Shown here piece after piece: positions 13,674 to 20,309 of a DNA stretch of 26,872 nucleotides. How positions within the stretch are numbered: position 1 is the stretch's first letter; every line of letters begins with the position of its first letter. The notes under the pieces are model-generated. The model searched no databases. It saw only the letters and a list, made by a program, of their open reading frames with translations, and was not told where the DNA came from. The stretch is from a virus: positions 1 through 26,872 of the IMG/VR virus record IMGVR_UViG_3300020021_000044, one strand, 5' to 3'. The position numbers and the translations under genes were made by a program.

Positions 13674-14206
13674 CCGATCAACCCGCTACAAAACTCCACT
13701 GCCCGAAATGGTGGACCGTCGAACAGAAACAGCTTCTGGAACAGCTCCGCGCCGACAACGTCGACTGGTCCGAAGTCGCTGTCCGCTGCGGCCACACCAT
13801 CGGCTCTTGCCGCACCACACTGACCAATATCAAGGCCCGGCGCATGGTGCGGGAGGATGCCGCCCCGAAGAAAGCCAGACGGCTTCCCTGGAGCATGGAA
13901 GAGGTTGCCGAACTCGTTCGCTTGCGCGAGATGGCAGGTCTGAACTTCAACGCGATCGACAAAATACTCAATCGCCGCAGAGGTTCGGCCGTCGTCAAAT
14001 ACCAGACGTTGCAGCTCGGTCCAGACCCGCAGCATGTCTCCGAAACCGGCGGGCGAGTGCATGTCACGCCAAAAGAGCAAGCGGAGTTCAAAGCCCTCAA
14101 GCTGGCGCAAAACCGCCAGAGCGACATTTCCCGCCTGCTCGGCGAGCCGCCGCCGGGCTATTCGGCGCTGGATCAAAAGCGCGCCAGCGGAGAGGCCCCG
14201 CGATGA
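13670..14206 (+). CDS. Tandem Myb/SANT-like DNA-binding protein
   Basis: A 178-residue protein with two Trp-based helical repeats. The first (about 14-58) reads WWTVEQKQLLEQLRADNVDW then SEVAVRCGHTIGSCRTTLTN; the second (about 73-115) reads PWSMEEVAELVRLREMAGLN then FNAIDKILNRRRGSAVVKY. Both follow the W-T/S-x-E-E...L...G...W/F..I...L.R...S pattern of Myb/SANT-like phage regulators. The basic C-terminus contains NRQSDISRLLGEPPPGYSAL. Role not known; DNA binding within the replication block is likely. It overlaps the helicase stop and the next gene by 4 bases. Confidence 0.74.
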   Translation: MTDQPATKLHCPKWWTVEQKQLLEQLRADNVDWSEVAVRCGHTIGSCRTTLTNIKARRMVREDAAPKKARRLPWSMEEVAELVRLREMAGLNFNAIDKILNRRRGSAVVKYQTLQLGPDPQHVSETGGRVHVTPKEQAEFKALKLAQNRQSDISRLLGEPPPGYSALDQKRASGEAPR

Positions 14207-14481
14207 CCGACGCCCTCGCCAACGTCCCCGACGGCTACGTCGTCCATTTGCCGCCGCCCGCGAAACCCTCGCGGGTGCCGCATGTGCTGGGCCCTACCTC
14301 GATTGTGAAGCCGGAGAAGTCCGTCAGCGGCTTCGAACAGCACGAACGCACCTGCCAAAACTGTCCTGCCGTCAAGATCACCATCATCGGGGAGGGTGAC
14401 AATCACCGCGCCTGGCGGAAGTCTGCCACCGCCGAACAGATCGAGACCTATGTCGAGCCGCCCTGCGGGGTAGCGCCGTGA
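14203..14481 (+). CDS. Small cysteine-containing phage protein
   Basis: A 92-residue protein. The N-terminal half is Pro-rich (YVVHLPPPAKPSRVPHVLG); the second half contains HERTCQNCPAVKITIIGEGD and a late EPPC, so a single metal site of type H/C-x2-C...C is possible. No family recognised. Coupled by 4-base overlaps to the Myb/SANT-like gene and to the next gene (GTGA at 14478). Confidence 0.6.
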   Translation: MTDALANVPDGYVVHLPPPAKPSRVPHVLGPTSIVKPEKSVSGFEQHERTCQNCPAVKITIIGEGDNHRAWRKSATAEQIETYVEPPCGVAP

Positions 14482-14678
14482 AACACCGCTGGGGCGAAAA
14501 GGCCGTCATCTCCGCGCATAAAACCGAGCAGGAATGCATAAACGGCTGCGGCATCGTCAAGGTCAGGCGCCACGAGCCGCAGAACTTCCCGCCGCACTGG
14601 ACCGAATTCTGGCGCGGGCTCGATCGGATCGAATGCAAGGGCACGCCGGCTTGTGAAGCCGTAAGCGCGGACGCATGA
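14478..14678 (+). CDS. Small phage protein with four cysteines
   Basis: A 66-residue protein starting at GTG 14478. It reads KTEQECINGCGIVKVRRHEP, then FPPHWTEFWRGLDRIECKGT and PACEA. The C-x3-C...C-x4-C arrangement suggests a small zinc-binding fold, similar to short zinc-ribbon proteins in phage replication blocks. No named family. It overlaps the next small gene by ATGA at 14675. Confidence 0.58.
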   Translation: MKHRWGEKAVISAHKTEQECINGCGIVKVRRHEPQNFPPHWTEFWRGLDRIECKGTPACEAVSADA

Positions 14679-14791
14679 GCCGTCAGTCTTCCACCATCGC
14701 ATGCTGGCACGTGGGGGCGATGTCGTCGCCCCGCGAGGCCATGATTGCGGGCGTTTGTCCCCGTTTTACCAGTTATCCACAGGTCGTATGA
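14675..14791 (+). CDS. Candidate 38-residue coupling gene
   Basis: An open frame from ATG 14675 to TGA 14789-14791, starting MSRQSSTIACWHVGAMSSPR. It is supported only by context: 4-base ATGA overlaps at both ends, with the previous gene's stop and with the initiator's start at 14788, exactly as for its neighbours. The sequence itself matches nothing I know and has little structure. It may exist to carry ribosomes into the initiator gene. The DnaA box at 14773 lies inside it. Confidence 0.4.
   Translation: MSRQSSTIACWHVGAMSSPREAMIAGVCPRFTSYPQVV
14773..14781 (+). promoter_or_regulatory. DnaA box
   Basis: TTATCCACA is a perfect match to the DnaA box consensus and lies 7 bases before the initiator start codon. 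It is the only perfect match I noticed in the window. The location fits an origin or DnaA-sensitive control of the initiator; a single box is weak evidence alone. Confidence 0.5.
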
Positions 14792-15933
14792 GCAACCCCC
14801 GTTTTTCGATCATCCCGGCCGGAGCGGTTACCGACCGCTCGCTGGAGCCGCGAGACCTGCAGGTGCTCTGCCTGCTCGGCCGGCACACCGACAAGGCCGG
14901 CTGGTGCGTGCGCAGTCAGGTCAAGATGGCGCAGGAGATCGACTGCGGCCGTGGTTCCGTGCAGCGCTCGCTGACGAGGCTATGCGAGGCCGGATGGGTG
15001 GAAACCAAACGCCGCGACACCAAGGTCGAGGCTGAAAACGGGCGTCCCTCTGCATCCCATGCATATCGCGTCAAGCTCGATCGCGACGATTTTGCCTTCG
15101 AAAGCATCACAAACGACGCCGAAGGCGAAGCCGAGGAGAGCTATGCGGAAACTGCATCCGATGGCCCTGAACAGGGGGGGGTGCCCACGGATGGGCACCC
15201 GGGTGCCCAGCCAAGGATGGGCACGGGTGCCCACGTAGAGATGGGCACCAAGAACGTCCCTTCTGAACAGTCCCCTCTTGAACGTGAGAGAGATGCGCGC
15301 GCGAGGGATCGGAAGGCAAGGTTCCTCGTCGACTTCGAAGCGAGGTGGCCAACGGCTGCCGCTGACAACCGCCAGCGAACCGCGTATGCCGCAGGCGAAC
15401 TCGACGAAGCCGAGGAAGCGGCCGCATTGGCCGGCATCGCGCCCTTCCTCGAAAACCAGAAGCGTCTTGGCAGGAAAAATGTTCCGGCCGGCTGGCGCTA
15501 CCTCGAAGAAAAACGCTGGACCCTGCTGGAACAGCCCAGCGCCACACCGGCAACGACATCCTGGCCGCGCGACAGCGTCGAAGCCAAGGCGCTGGCCGTG
15601 CTGCATGACCTCGCAGGCGTCGGGGAGTTCTTCCGGAAGGTCCACCGCCGCACCGACGGCACGGTCGACTATCGCAAGCCGGTGACCGCGAGGCTCCTCG
15701 CGCTGGCGCAAGCCCCGCAGCCTTCCGACTACGCCACGCTCGACCACAAGCAGGCCGGCGCATGGGAAGGGCTCTTGCGCGAATTTGTCACCGTGCAGGT
15801 GCGCAAGCACCTTGTGGCCGGCGATCGCGCGCCCTGGCCTTGGCCGCCGTCCAGCGATGGCAAAATCTATACCAGCGCCACCGGCCCGCCGGAGGTGACG
15901 ATGACGGAACAGGATTTTGCGGAATTCAAGTGA
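14788..15933 (+). CDS. Phage replication initiator, helix-turn-helix, lambda O-like arrangement
   Basis: A 381-residue protein from ATG 14788. The N-terminal 95 residues are a winged helix-turn-helix typical of phage replication proteins: RFSIIPAGAVTDRSLEPRDL, VLCLLGRHTDKAGWCVRSQV, KMAQEIDCGRGSVQRSLTRL, CEAGWVETKRRD. Residues about 110-170 form a Gly/Glu-rich linker whose DNA carries three iterons (15179-15249). The C-terminal half has a helix-rich segment (ARFLVDFEARWPTAAADNRQ, AGWRYLEEKRWTLLEQ) often seen in such replication proteins, probably for helicase or loader contact. A frame starting upstream at 14701 is also open but lacks support. Replication-initiator function is inferred from the HTH, location at the end of the early operon and embedded repeats. 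Confidence 0.76.
   Translation: MSNPRFSIIPAGAVTDRSLEPRDLQVLCLLGRHTDKAGWCVRSQVKMAQEIDCGRGSVQRSLTRLCEAGWVETKRRDTKVEAENGRPSASHAYRVKLDRDDFAFESITNDAEGEAEESYAETASDGPEQGGVPTDGHPGAQPRMGTGAHVEMGTKNVPSEQSPLERERDARARDRKARFLVDFEARWPTAAADNRQRTAYAAGELDEAEEAAALAGIAPFLENQKRLGRKNVPAGWRYLEEKRWTLLEQPSATPATTSWPRDSVEAKALAVLHDLAGVGEFFRKVHRRTDGTVDYRKPVTARLLALAQAPQPSDYATLDHKQAGAWEGLLREFVTVQVRKHLVAGDRAPWPWPPSSDGKIYTSATGPPEVTMTEQDFAEFK
15179..15249. repeat. Three dyad-symmetric iterons (candidate replication origin)
   Basis: Three tandem units each carry GGGTGCCCA (15179, 15201, 15225) followed by TGGGCAC (15192, 15218, 15242). Arms are 9, 7 and 8 paired bases with spacers of 4, 8 and 8. Unit period is 22-24 bases. 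The array lies within the linker of the initiator gene, as in lambda O where the origin iterons are inside the gene. Confidence 0.62.
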
Positions 15934-15957
15934 GGCAACGGGAAGGCGAGGCGGAAC

Positions 15958-16896
15958 ATGCAGCCGGCGACCAAGCCAAAAGAAAAGATCAATCTTGACA
16001 TCGAACTGTTGTTGCGTTGGGCCTATGTCGATGAACTGTCAAAACGGCAATCGTCCGCCGCTGAAGGCATCTGGGACCGCATTCTGGATTATTCCAATCA
16101 CGGCGGCGTCGACAGCGGCCGGGGTGCCGCACAACGCTACGCGCATTTCGGGCTTCCGGACCCGGACGCCGAACGGGTGGAGCTGGCGGTATCAGCGTTA
16201 GGTGACACAGTGATCGATTGGGGTGTCCATTTCGAGGAAATCGCTGGCGATCTCGCCGGGCTCGTCTCGATCAACGATCTGTCGCCGCGGCACGAAGGGC
16301 GCGCGGCACCAAGGGGCAATTGGGGTGCGGCCGGACGGCGCGCCTTGAAGGGATTTTTCGGAGAAAATGGCACTCAACCCGCCCATGACCGGCCGCGCGA
16401 TGTTCTGATGATGGGAGGCGTGAAAACCCGGGTGCTCGTCACCAGCCATGCCGTCAAAGGGACACGGCCCGGCTGGCGCGATGAGCAGCCTTATCCGACG
16501 ATGACTATCGATCCCCAAGGCAGGAATATGGTGGTCGGGGAATGCCGCGGCAAAAACCTGTACACGACGGGCTCGCACTGTCCGCTCACCTGGTCACCGT
16601 CACCTTTGACCATCATTATGGGCCGGGCTGACTATTTTGCTTGGTATCAAGGGCTTCTTACGCTTTGTGCCACGATGGAACTGGAAAAGTTTAGCCCACT
16701 TCTGCCGAATGCGCCGCGATTGCCGTGGATCGACGATGAGGAAGCCAGATCACGCATCATCCCCGTGATGCCGACAGGCCGTAACGATGTCCGCGACTGG
16801 GGAGTACTGCCATTGGTGCCACCGCGCCCGCGCGCCGGCGCGCCACGCCGTCGTCAGAACGATCCGGGGACGAGTATTACTGATCCTTTTGTGTAG
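15958..16896 (+). CDS. Phage protein of unknown function at the end of the early region
   Basis: A 312-residue protein with a good ribosome binding region (GGAAGGCGAGGCGG at 15940-15953). Residues 1-60 read as helices (INLDIELLLRWAYVDELSKR); 130-250 is beta-rich with TRVLVTSHAVKGTRPGWRDE, PLTWSPSPLTIIMGRADYFA and WYQGLLTLCATMELEKF; the C-terminus is Pro/Arg-rich (LPLVPPRPRAGAPRRR). No signal peptide or membrane span. I recall similar proteins just before terminase genes in Rhizobiales phages but know no function. It is the last gene before the hairpins at 16968-17088. Confidence 0.66.
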   Translation: MQPATKPKEKINLDIELLLRWAYVDELSKRQSSAAEGIWDRILDYSNHGGVDSGRGAAQRYAHFGLPDPDAERVELAVSALGDTVIDWGVHFEEIAGDLAGLVSINDLSPRHEGRAAPRGNWGAAGRRALKGFFGENGTQPAHDRPRDVLMMGGVKTRVLVTSHAVKGTRPGWRDEQPYPTMTIDPQGRNMVVGECRGKNLYTTGSHCPLTWSPSPLTIIMGRADYFAWYQGLLTLCATMELEKFSPLLPNAPRLPWIDDEEARSRIIPVMPTGRNDVRDWGVLPLVPPRPRAGAPRRRQNDPGTSITDPFV

Positions 16897-16932
16897 ACCA
16901 CCGATTTCGGGCTTGTGTTCGGGGTCGAATCA

Positions 16933-16960
16933 TTGACATAAGGGCAACCATCGGAACTGT
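16933..16960 (+). promoter_or_regulatory. Weak promoter candidate before the late genes
   Basis: TTGACA (16933-16938) is a perfect -35 hexamer. The best -10 at 16-base spacing is AACTGT, poor against TATAAT. Alphaproteobacterial promoters often have weak -10 boxes. Any transcript would meet the two hairpins at once. Confidence 0.3.
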
Positions 16961-16967
16961 GTTTAAC

Positions 16968-16998
16968 GAGCCCGCCCGGCACCCGCCGCGGCGGGCTC
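16968..16998 (+). terminator. GC-rich hairpin, possible terminator or antitermination target
   Basis: GAGCCCGCC (16968-16976) pairs perfectly with GGCGGGCTC (16990-16998) around a 13-base loop. It is followed by TCGCGTTATT, not a proper T-run. Confidence 0.5.
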
Positions 16999-17045
16999 TC
17001 GCGTTATTGGTTTCGAGCCCATCTCGGGCGTTTCCTCCCAGACTT

Positions 17046-17088
17046 AGGGCCGCTCGCGTCGGTGTTGTTGCCCTCCGCGAGCGGCCCT
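17046..17088 (+). terminator. Strong 13-base-pair hairpin, probable terminator
   Basis: AGGGCCGCTCGCG (17046-17058) is exactly complementary to 17076-17088, with a 17-base loop and then CTTTCG. It closes the early region and lies 52 bases before the terminase small subunit. The short T-run makes efficiency uncertain. Confidence 0.6.
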
Positions 17089-17139
17089 CTTTCGCCCGCA
17101 GGACTCAACGGGAATCAGGATTGGGAATCAGGAATCACG

Positions 17140-17646
17140 ATGCCGGCGCTATCGGACCCCAAGCTTGAAGCGTTCACCCAGGCGCTGCTCCTGAATATCG
17201 CCAATGGCATGCCGCGCAGCAAGGCTGCGGAGGCAGCCGGCAAACAGGCAGGCTATCGCGGGTCCTCACTGGGTCCGAATGCGCGCAAGCGCGCCAACCG
17301 CGCCGATGTCAAGGCGCGCATGATCGAACTCGCCGCGCCGCAGCTGGCGGCGGTGGAAGCCGAGATCGCGGTCGACGTGGCCAAGGCAAAAATGCGTCTC
17401 GGAGAGATTATCATGGCCAACGTCAATTGGGCCGAAACCGTGATGCCGAAAGACGTCATCAACGCTGTCCGGCAACTCGCCGCGATCGAAGGTTGGAACG
17501 CGCCGACAACGGTGAATCTGAACAAAAATGTATCCACTGACTGGAGCACAGACGAACTGGTCGCCTTCGTCGCTAACGCCGCAGCACGCCTTGATCGAGG
17601 TGAGGCGGCGGATCGAAGCGAAGCAGAGCCTGATCGGGTTCACTGA
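17140..17646 (+). CDS. terS: Terminase small subunit
   Basis: A 168-residue protein. The N-terminal helix-turn-helix part reads EAFTQALLLNIANGMPRSKA, AEAAGKQAGYRGSSLGPNAR, ANRADVKARMIELAAPQLAA, the layout of small terminase subunits that recognise packaging DNA. The middle (VAKAKMRLGEIIMANVNWAE) and INAVRQLAAIEGWNAPTTVN are also typical. AGGA at 17130-17133 is the ribosome binding site, 6-7 bases before ATG 17140; an upstream in-frame ATG at 17062 would fall within the hairpin and is rejected. The gene is directly followed by, and overlaps, the large subunit. Assignment rests on both motif pattern and position. Confidence 0.82.
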   Translation: MPALSDPKLEAFTQALLLNIANGMPRSKAAEAAGKQAGYRGSSLGPNARKRANRADVKARMIELAAPQLAAVEAEIAVDVAKAKMRLGEIIMANVNWAETVMPKDVINAVRQLAAIEGWNAPTTVNLNKNVSTDWSTDELVAFVANAAARLDRGEAADRSEAEPDRVH

Positions 17647-19015
17647 GTTTACCAATCCGCGCTACAAGACAGCTCATATTCACCGCGAGATCGCGCAGCA
17701 GCTGGAACGGGTCGAGCGCGGAGAGATCGACCGTCTGATGCTCCTGGTGCCGCCGCGGCACGGCAAGTCGGAACTGGCATCGCGACGTTTCCCCGCACGG
17801 TACCTTGGGCGGTTTCCGCATCGACAGTTCATCTCGTCATCGGCAACCGGATCGTTGGCTGAAGATTTCGGGCGCGATGTCCGCAACATCATAGGTAGCG
17901 CCGAATACAAGGTTCTGTTCGAAACGCGCCTTGCCGAAGACAGCCGGGCCAAAGGCCGGTGGAGCACGAACGAAGGCGGCTCGTATTACGCGATTGGTGT
18001 CGGCGCGGCTGTGATGGGCCGCGGTGCTCACGTCTTTATGATTGACGATCCGTTCGGAACGATGGCCGAAGCGCGCAACGAAACGCAGCGCAAAAACGTC
18101 TGGGACTGGTACACCGGCACGGTCTACAACCGGTTGGAAGAAAACGGCGCCATCGTTCTCATCAATCATCGGATGCATGAGGACGACCTCACGGGAATGC
18201 TGCGGGCGCAACAGGCTGCCGGCGGCGATCGATGGGAGGTCGTCGAACTGAAACCGGATATGGAATCCGGTACCGCACTTTGGCCGGAGAAGTATCCGAT
18301 CGAGGCGCTGGAGCGGATCAGGCGCAACACCACGGCACAGGATTGGTCGGCGCTTTACCTGCAAAACCCGACGCCCGACGAAGGGGTGTATTTCAAGGCC
18401 GACTGGCTGCGGCCTTACGATAAACCGCCGGCCCGCGCCACGCTGATGGTCTACGGCGGATCCGACTATGCCGTGACCGACGATGGCGGCGACTACACCG
18501 TTCATGTCGTCGTCGGCATGGATCCAGAAGAGAGGATGTATCTTCTGGATTTATGGCGCGGCCAGAAGCAGGGCGATGTCTGGATCGATGCTTTCTGCGA
18601 CCTTGTGCTTGAGTGGAAACCGATGGGGTGGGCCGAAGAAACCGGCCAGATCAAATCGGCGATCGGTCCGTTTCTTAATCGACGGATGAATGAGCGAAAA
18701 GCCTATGTCTCTCGCGAGCAGTTCTCGACGCGGACGGGAAATAAGGCAGTCCGCGCTCAATCGATTCGCGGCCGCATGGCGCTCAACGGTTTGTACGTCC
18801 CGTTTTCGGCGCCATGGTATCCCGCCTTGCGCAGCGAACTATTGAGCTTTCCGTCCGGGAAGCATGACGACCAGGTCGATGCGCTGGGGCTTGTTGGCCA
18901 ACTGCTCGATCAGATGATAGCCGGCCTTAAACCGCAAAAACCTGACGTCGACAAGCGCGACGCCTACCGCGACTCTAGCGACGACCGCTATTCGGACTCA
19001 ACCGCGACGCTGTGA
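17528..19015 (+). CDS. terL: Terminase large subunit (ATPase and nuclease)
   Basis: The DNA packaging motor. It is 495 residues if started at ATG 17528. Walker A is PPRHGKS (75-81); Walker B IDDP (172-175); coupling region NHRMHEDDLTGML. The RNase H-like nuclease domain starts at GGSDYAVTDDGGDYT (D313) and ends with KHDDQVDALG (D447, D448, D451), so the catalytic acids are present. LYLQNPTPDEGVYFKADWLR is the typical bridge. The 17528 start overlaps terS by 119 bases; GTG 17600 or TTG 17591, just before RRRIEAKQSLIGFTEFTNP where homologs I remember begin, may be the real start. Closest in style to Terminase_6/P22-like headful enzymes. Confidence 0.94.
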   Translation: MYPLTGAQTNWSPSSLTPQHALIEVRRRIEAKQSLIGFTEFTNPRYKTAHIHREIAQQLERVERGEIDRLMLLVPPRHGKSELASRRFPARYLGRFPHRQFISSSATGSLAEDFGRDVRNIIGSAEYKVLFETRLAEDSRAKGRWSTNEGGSYYAIGVGAAVMGRGAHVFMIDDPFGTMAEARNETQRKNVWDWYTGTVYNRLEENGAIVLINHRMHEDDLTGMLRAQQAAGGDRWEVVELKPDMESGTALWPEKYPIEALERIRRNTTAQDWSALYLQNPTPDEGVYFKADWLRPYDKPPARATLMVYGGSDYAVTDDGGDYTVHVVVGMDPEERMYLLDLWRGQKQGDVWIDAFCDLVLEWKPMGWAEETGQIKSAIGPFLNRRMNERKAYVSREQFSTRTGNKAVRAQSIRGRMALNGLYVPFSAPWYPALRSELLSFPSGKHDDQVDALGLVGQLLDQMIAGLKPQKPDVDKRDAYRDSSDDRYSDSTATL

Positions 19016-19037
19016 CGGACAACCAACGGAGAGAGCC

Positions 19038-19235
19038 ATGACGAACGACGAAGTGACCGCCAAGATTGCAGGAACCGCGCCGATCGAGGCGGCGCCAGCT
19101 GGAGCGGAAGCCGAGCCCAGCGTGCACGACCGCGCCCATGCCCTGGTCGCGGAGTTCGAACACGCCATGGCCAACAACGCGCCGGTGACGCTGCCGATGA
19201 TCCGGGAGTTGAAGGCGCTGCTAGACGTCGCGTGA
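19038..19235 (+). CDS. Small phage protein, unknown
   Basis: A 65-residue protein with a low-complexity Ala/Glu N-terminal half and a helical C-terminus (ALVAEFEHAMANNAPVTLPM, IRELKALLDVA). The ribosome binding site GGAGAGAG lies just before the ATG. No family recognised. It sits between terL and a set of small genes and overlaps the next by GTGA. Confidence 0.62.
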   Translation: MTNDEVTAKIAGTAPIEAAPAGAEAEPSVHDRAHALVAEFEHAMANNAPVTLPMIRELKALLDVA

Positions 19236-19561
19236 CGCGGCACATGCCGGAAGACGACCACGGCGAACTGCCGGTCTGTGACCCGCTTCTCGAACCCGAC
19301 AACCGGACGAGTGGCGCGACGTTTGCGACGACCCAACCGATGATCCGCACAGCGAGGATGATGATGGCTGAAACCCCCGTCGCCCCCAACAACAAGGAAG
19401 TGGATTTCAAGGCCAAGCCGGTCAGTGAGCCTTCCACCGTCACCAGTGCCGCGCCGGTCAAGTCGCTGTCGCCACGCGGTCGCAAGAAGGCAAAGCGCGC
19501 GATCAAGCGCGGCATGATCTCGGAGAAGGCGGCCAAGAAGCATTTCGGGGACGGCTACTGA
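19232..19561 (+). CDS. Small basic-tailed phage protein, unknown
   Basis: A 109-residue reading from GTG 19232 (4-base overlap). A start at ATG 19363 (MAETPVAPNNKEVDFKAKP), with AGGA shortly upstream, would give about 66 residues and cannot be excluded. The C-terminus is strongly basic (SPRGRKKAKRAIKRGMISEK then AAKKHFGDGY), suggesting nucleic-acid contact or packaging into the head. No family recognised. Confidence 0.55.
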   Translation: MTRHMPEDDHGELPVCDPLLEPDNRTSGATFATTQPMIRTARMMMAETPVAPNNKEVDFKAKPVSEPSTVTSAAPVKSLSPRGRKKAKRAIKRGMISEKAAKKHFGDGY

Positions 19562-19562
19562 G

Positions 19563-19937
19563 ATGGTGACCGAACCGCCGCTCGGCAGCCGCATGCATGC
19601 CTACGGCGTGGTGCTCAAGGGCGCGCTGAGCGGCACGCGCTGGATCGAATTCCTCCAGGCGGTAGCGCAAGCCATCGGCATGAATGCGGTCGCGGAGCCC
19701 GCGGTGTGGACCTATCCGGTCGAAGGCAAGGGCGGCACCGGGCAGACCATCGTGCTGCCGATCACCGAATCCTTCCTCGCGCTCGACACATGGGCCGATC
19801 ATGACGGCGCGTATCTGTTGGTGTGTTCGTGCCGGGAGTATTTTTCCGCCGACATCGACAAGGTCACAATCGCGTTCGGGCTGAAAGCGGAGATTGTGAC
19901 TGGCCGGCGCTTTTACGCGGAGCTAAATCTAAAATGA
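19563..19937 (+). CDS. SpeD-like protein (S-adenosylmethionine decarboxylase fold), divergent active site
   Basis: A 124-residue protein whose length and motif spacing match class-1 prokaryotic AdoMet decarboxylase (SpeD). The core reads LPITESFLALDTWADHDGAY then LLVCSCREYF. In SpeD the ESH segment self-cleaves at the serine to form the pyruvoyl cofactor, with a catalytic His 5 residues and a catalytic Cys 20 residues after the serine. Here S70 is kept and C90 is at +20, W77 aligns, but the +1 His is Phe and the +5 His is Asp75. The N-terminal MHAYGVVLKGA matches the first SpeD strand. It may be a decarboxylase for another amino acid, as reported for SpeD paralogs, or an inactive relative. 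It overlaps the next gene by ATGA. Confidence 0.65.
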   Translation: MVTEPPLGSRMHAYGVVLKGALSGTRWIEFLQAVAQAIGMNAVAEPAVWTYPVEGKGGTGQTIVLPITESFLALDTWADHDGAYLLVCSCREYFSADIDKVTIAFGLKAEIVTGRRFYAELNLK

Positions 19938-20299
19938 AAATCATAATTGAGAGCATTCCGCACGGTGATCATCGCTATTCGACACTCGGCGACTATTGGC
20001 GTGATGATGCCGGTGTTTTGCAAATCCGTGTCAGTGAGATGAGTGACCCTCGCGATATGGTTCTTTGCGCGCTGCATGAGTTGGTCGAAGTTCTGATCTG
20101 CGAACATAGGAGTATCAGCGAGCCTGACATCATGGCCTTCGACGTCGCACATCCCGACGCTGAAGAGCCCGGCGAACTGAAGGATGCGCCCTATCACAAA
20201 GAACATGTGTTCGCCGAAACGATAGAGCGGCTGACGGCGCTCCAGCTTGATCGCGACTGGAACGACTATACCTACGCCGTCGCATCGCTGCCGTGGTGA
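19934..20299 (+). CDS. Phage protein with HExxE motif
   Basis: A 121-residue protein. It opens with MKIIIESIPHGDHRYSTLGD and carries MVLCALHELVEVLICEHRSI in the middle. HELVE is an HExxE motif in a helix, as in some zincin-like metal proteins (HExxH families with a substituted third ligand). SEPDIMAFDVAHP downstream may supply another acidic ligand. The C-terminal third has YHKEHVFAETIERLTALQL. It lies between the SpeD-like and ATP-grasp genes, overlapping the first and 10 bases from the second, so a shared process is likely. Protease activity is not established. Confidence 0.62.
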   Translation: MKIIIESIPHGDHRYSTLGDYWRDDAGVLQIRVSEMSDPRDMVLCALHELVEVLICEHRSISEPDIMAFDVAHPDAEEPGELKDAPYHKEHVFAETIERLTALQLDRDWNDYTYAVASLPW

Positions 20300-20309
20300 A
20301 ATAGGCCGG

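Larger units (their letters stand above)
16897..17139. other. Early/late boundary region with two hairpins and a possible promoter
   Basis: These 243 bases hold no gene I can support. They contain a -35-like TTGACA (16933-16938), two GC-rich hairpins (16968-16998 and 17046-17088) and, just before the terminase start, a repeated GGGAATCAGGA/T (17110-17133). Confidence 0.45.

Noticed and set aside
15179-15249. CRISPR-like interpretation of the tandem repeats
   Set aside because: Repeats are dyad-symmetric, only 22-24 bases apart, without unique 30-base spacers, and lie in coding sequence; iterons fit better.
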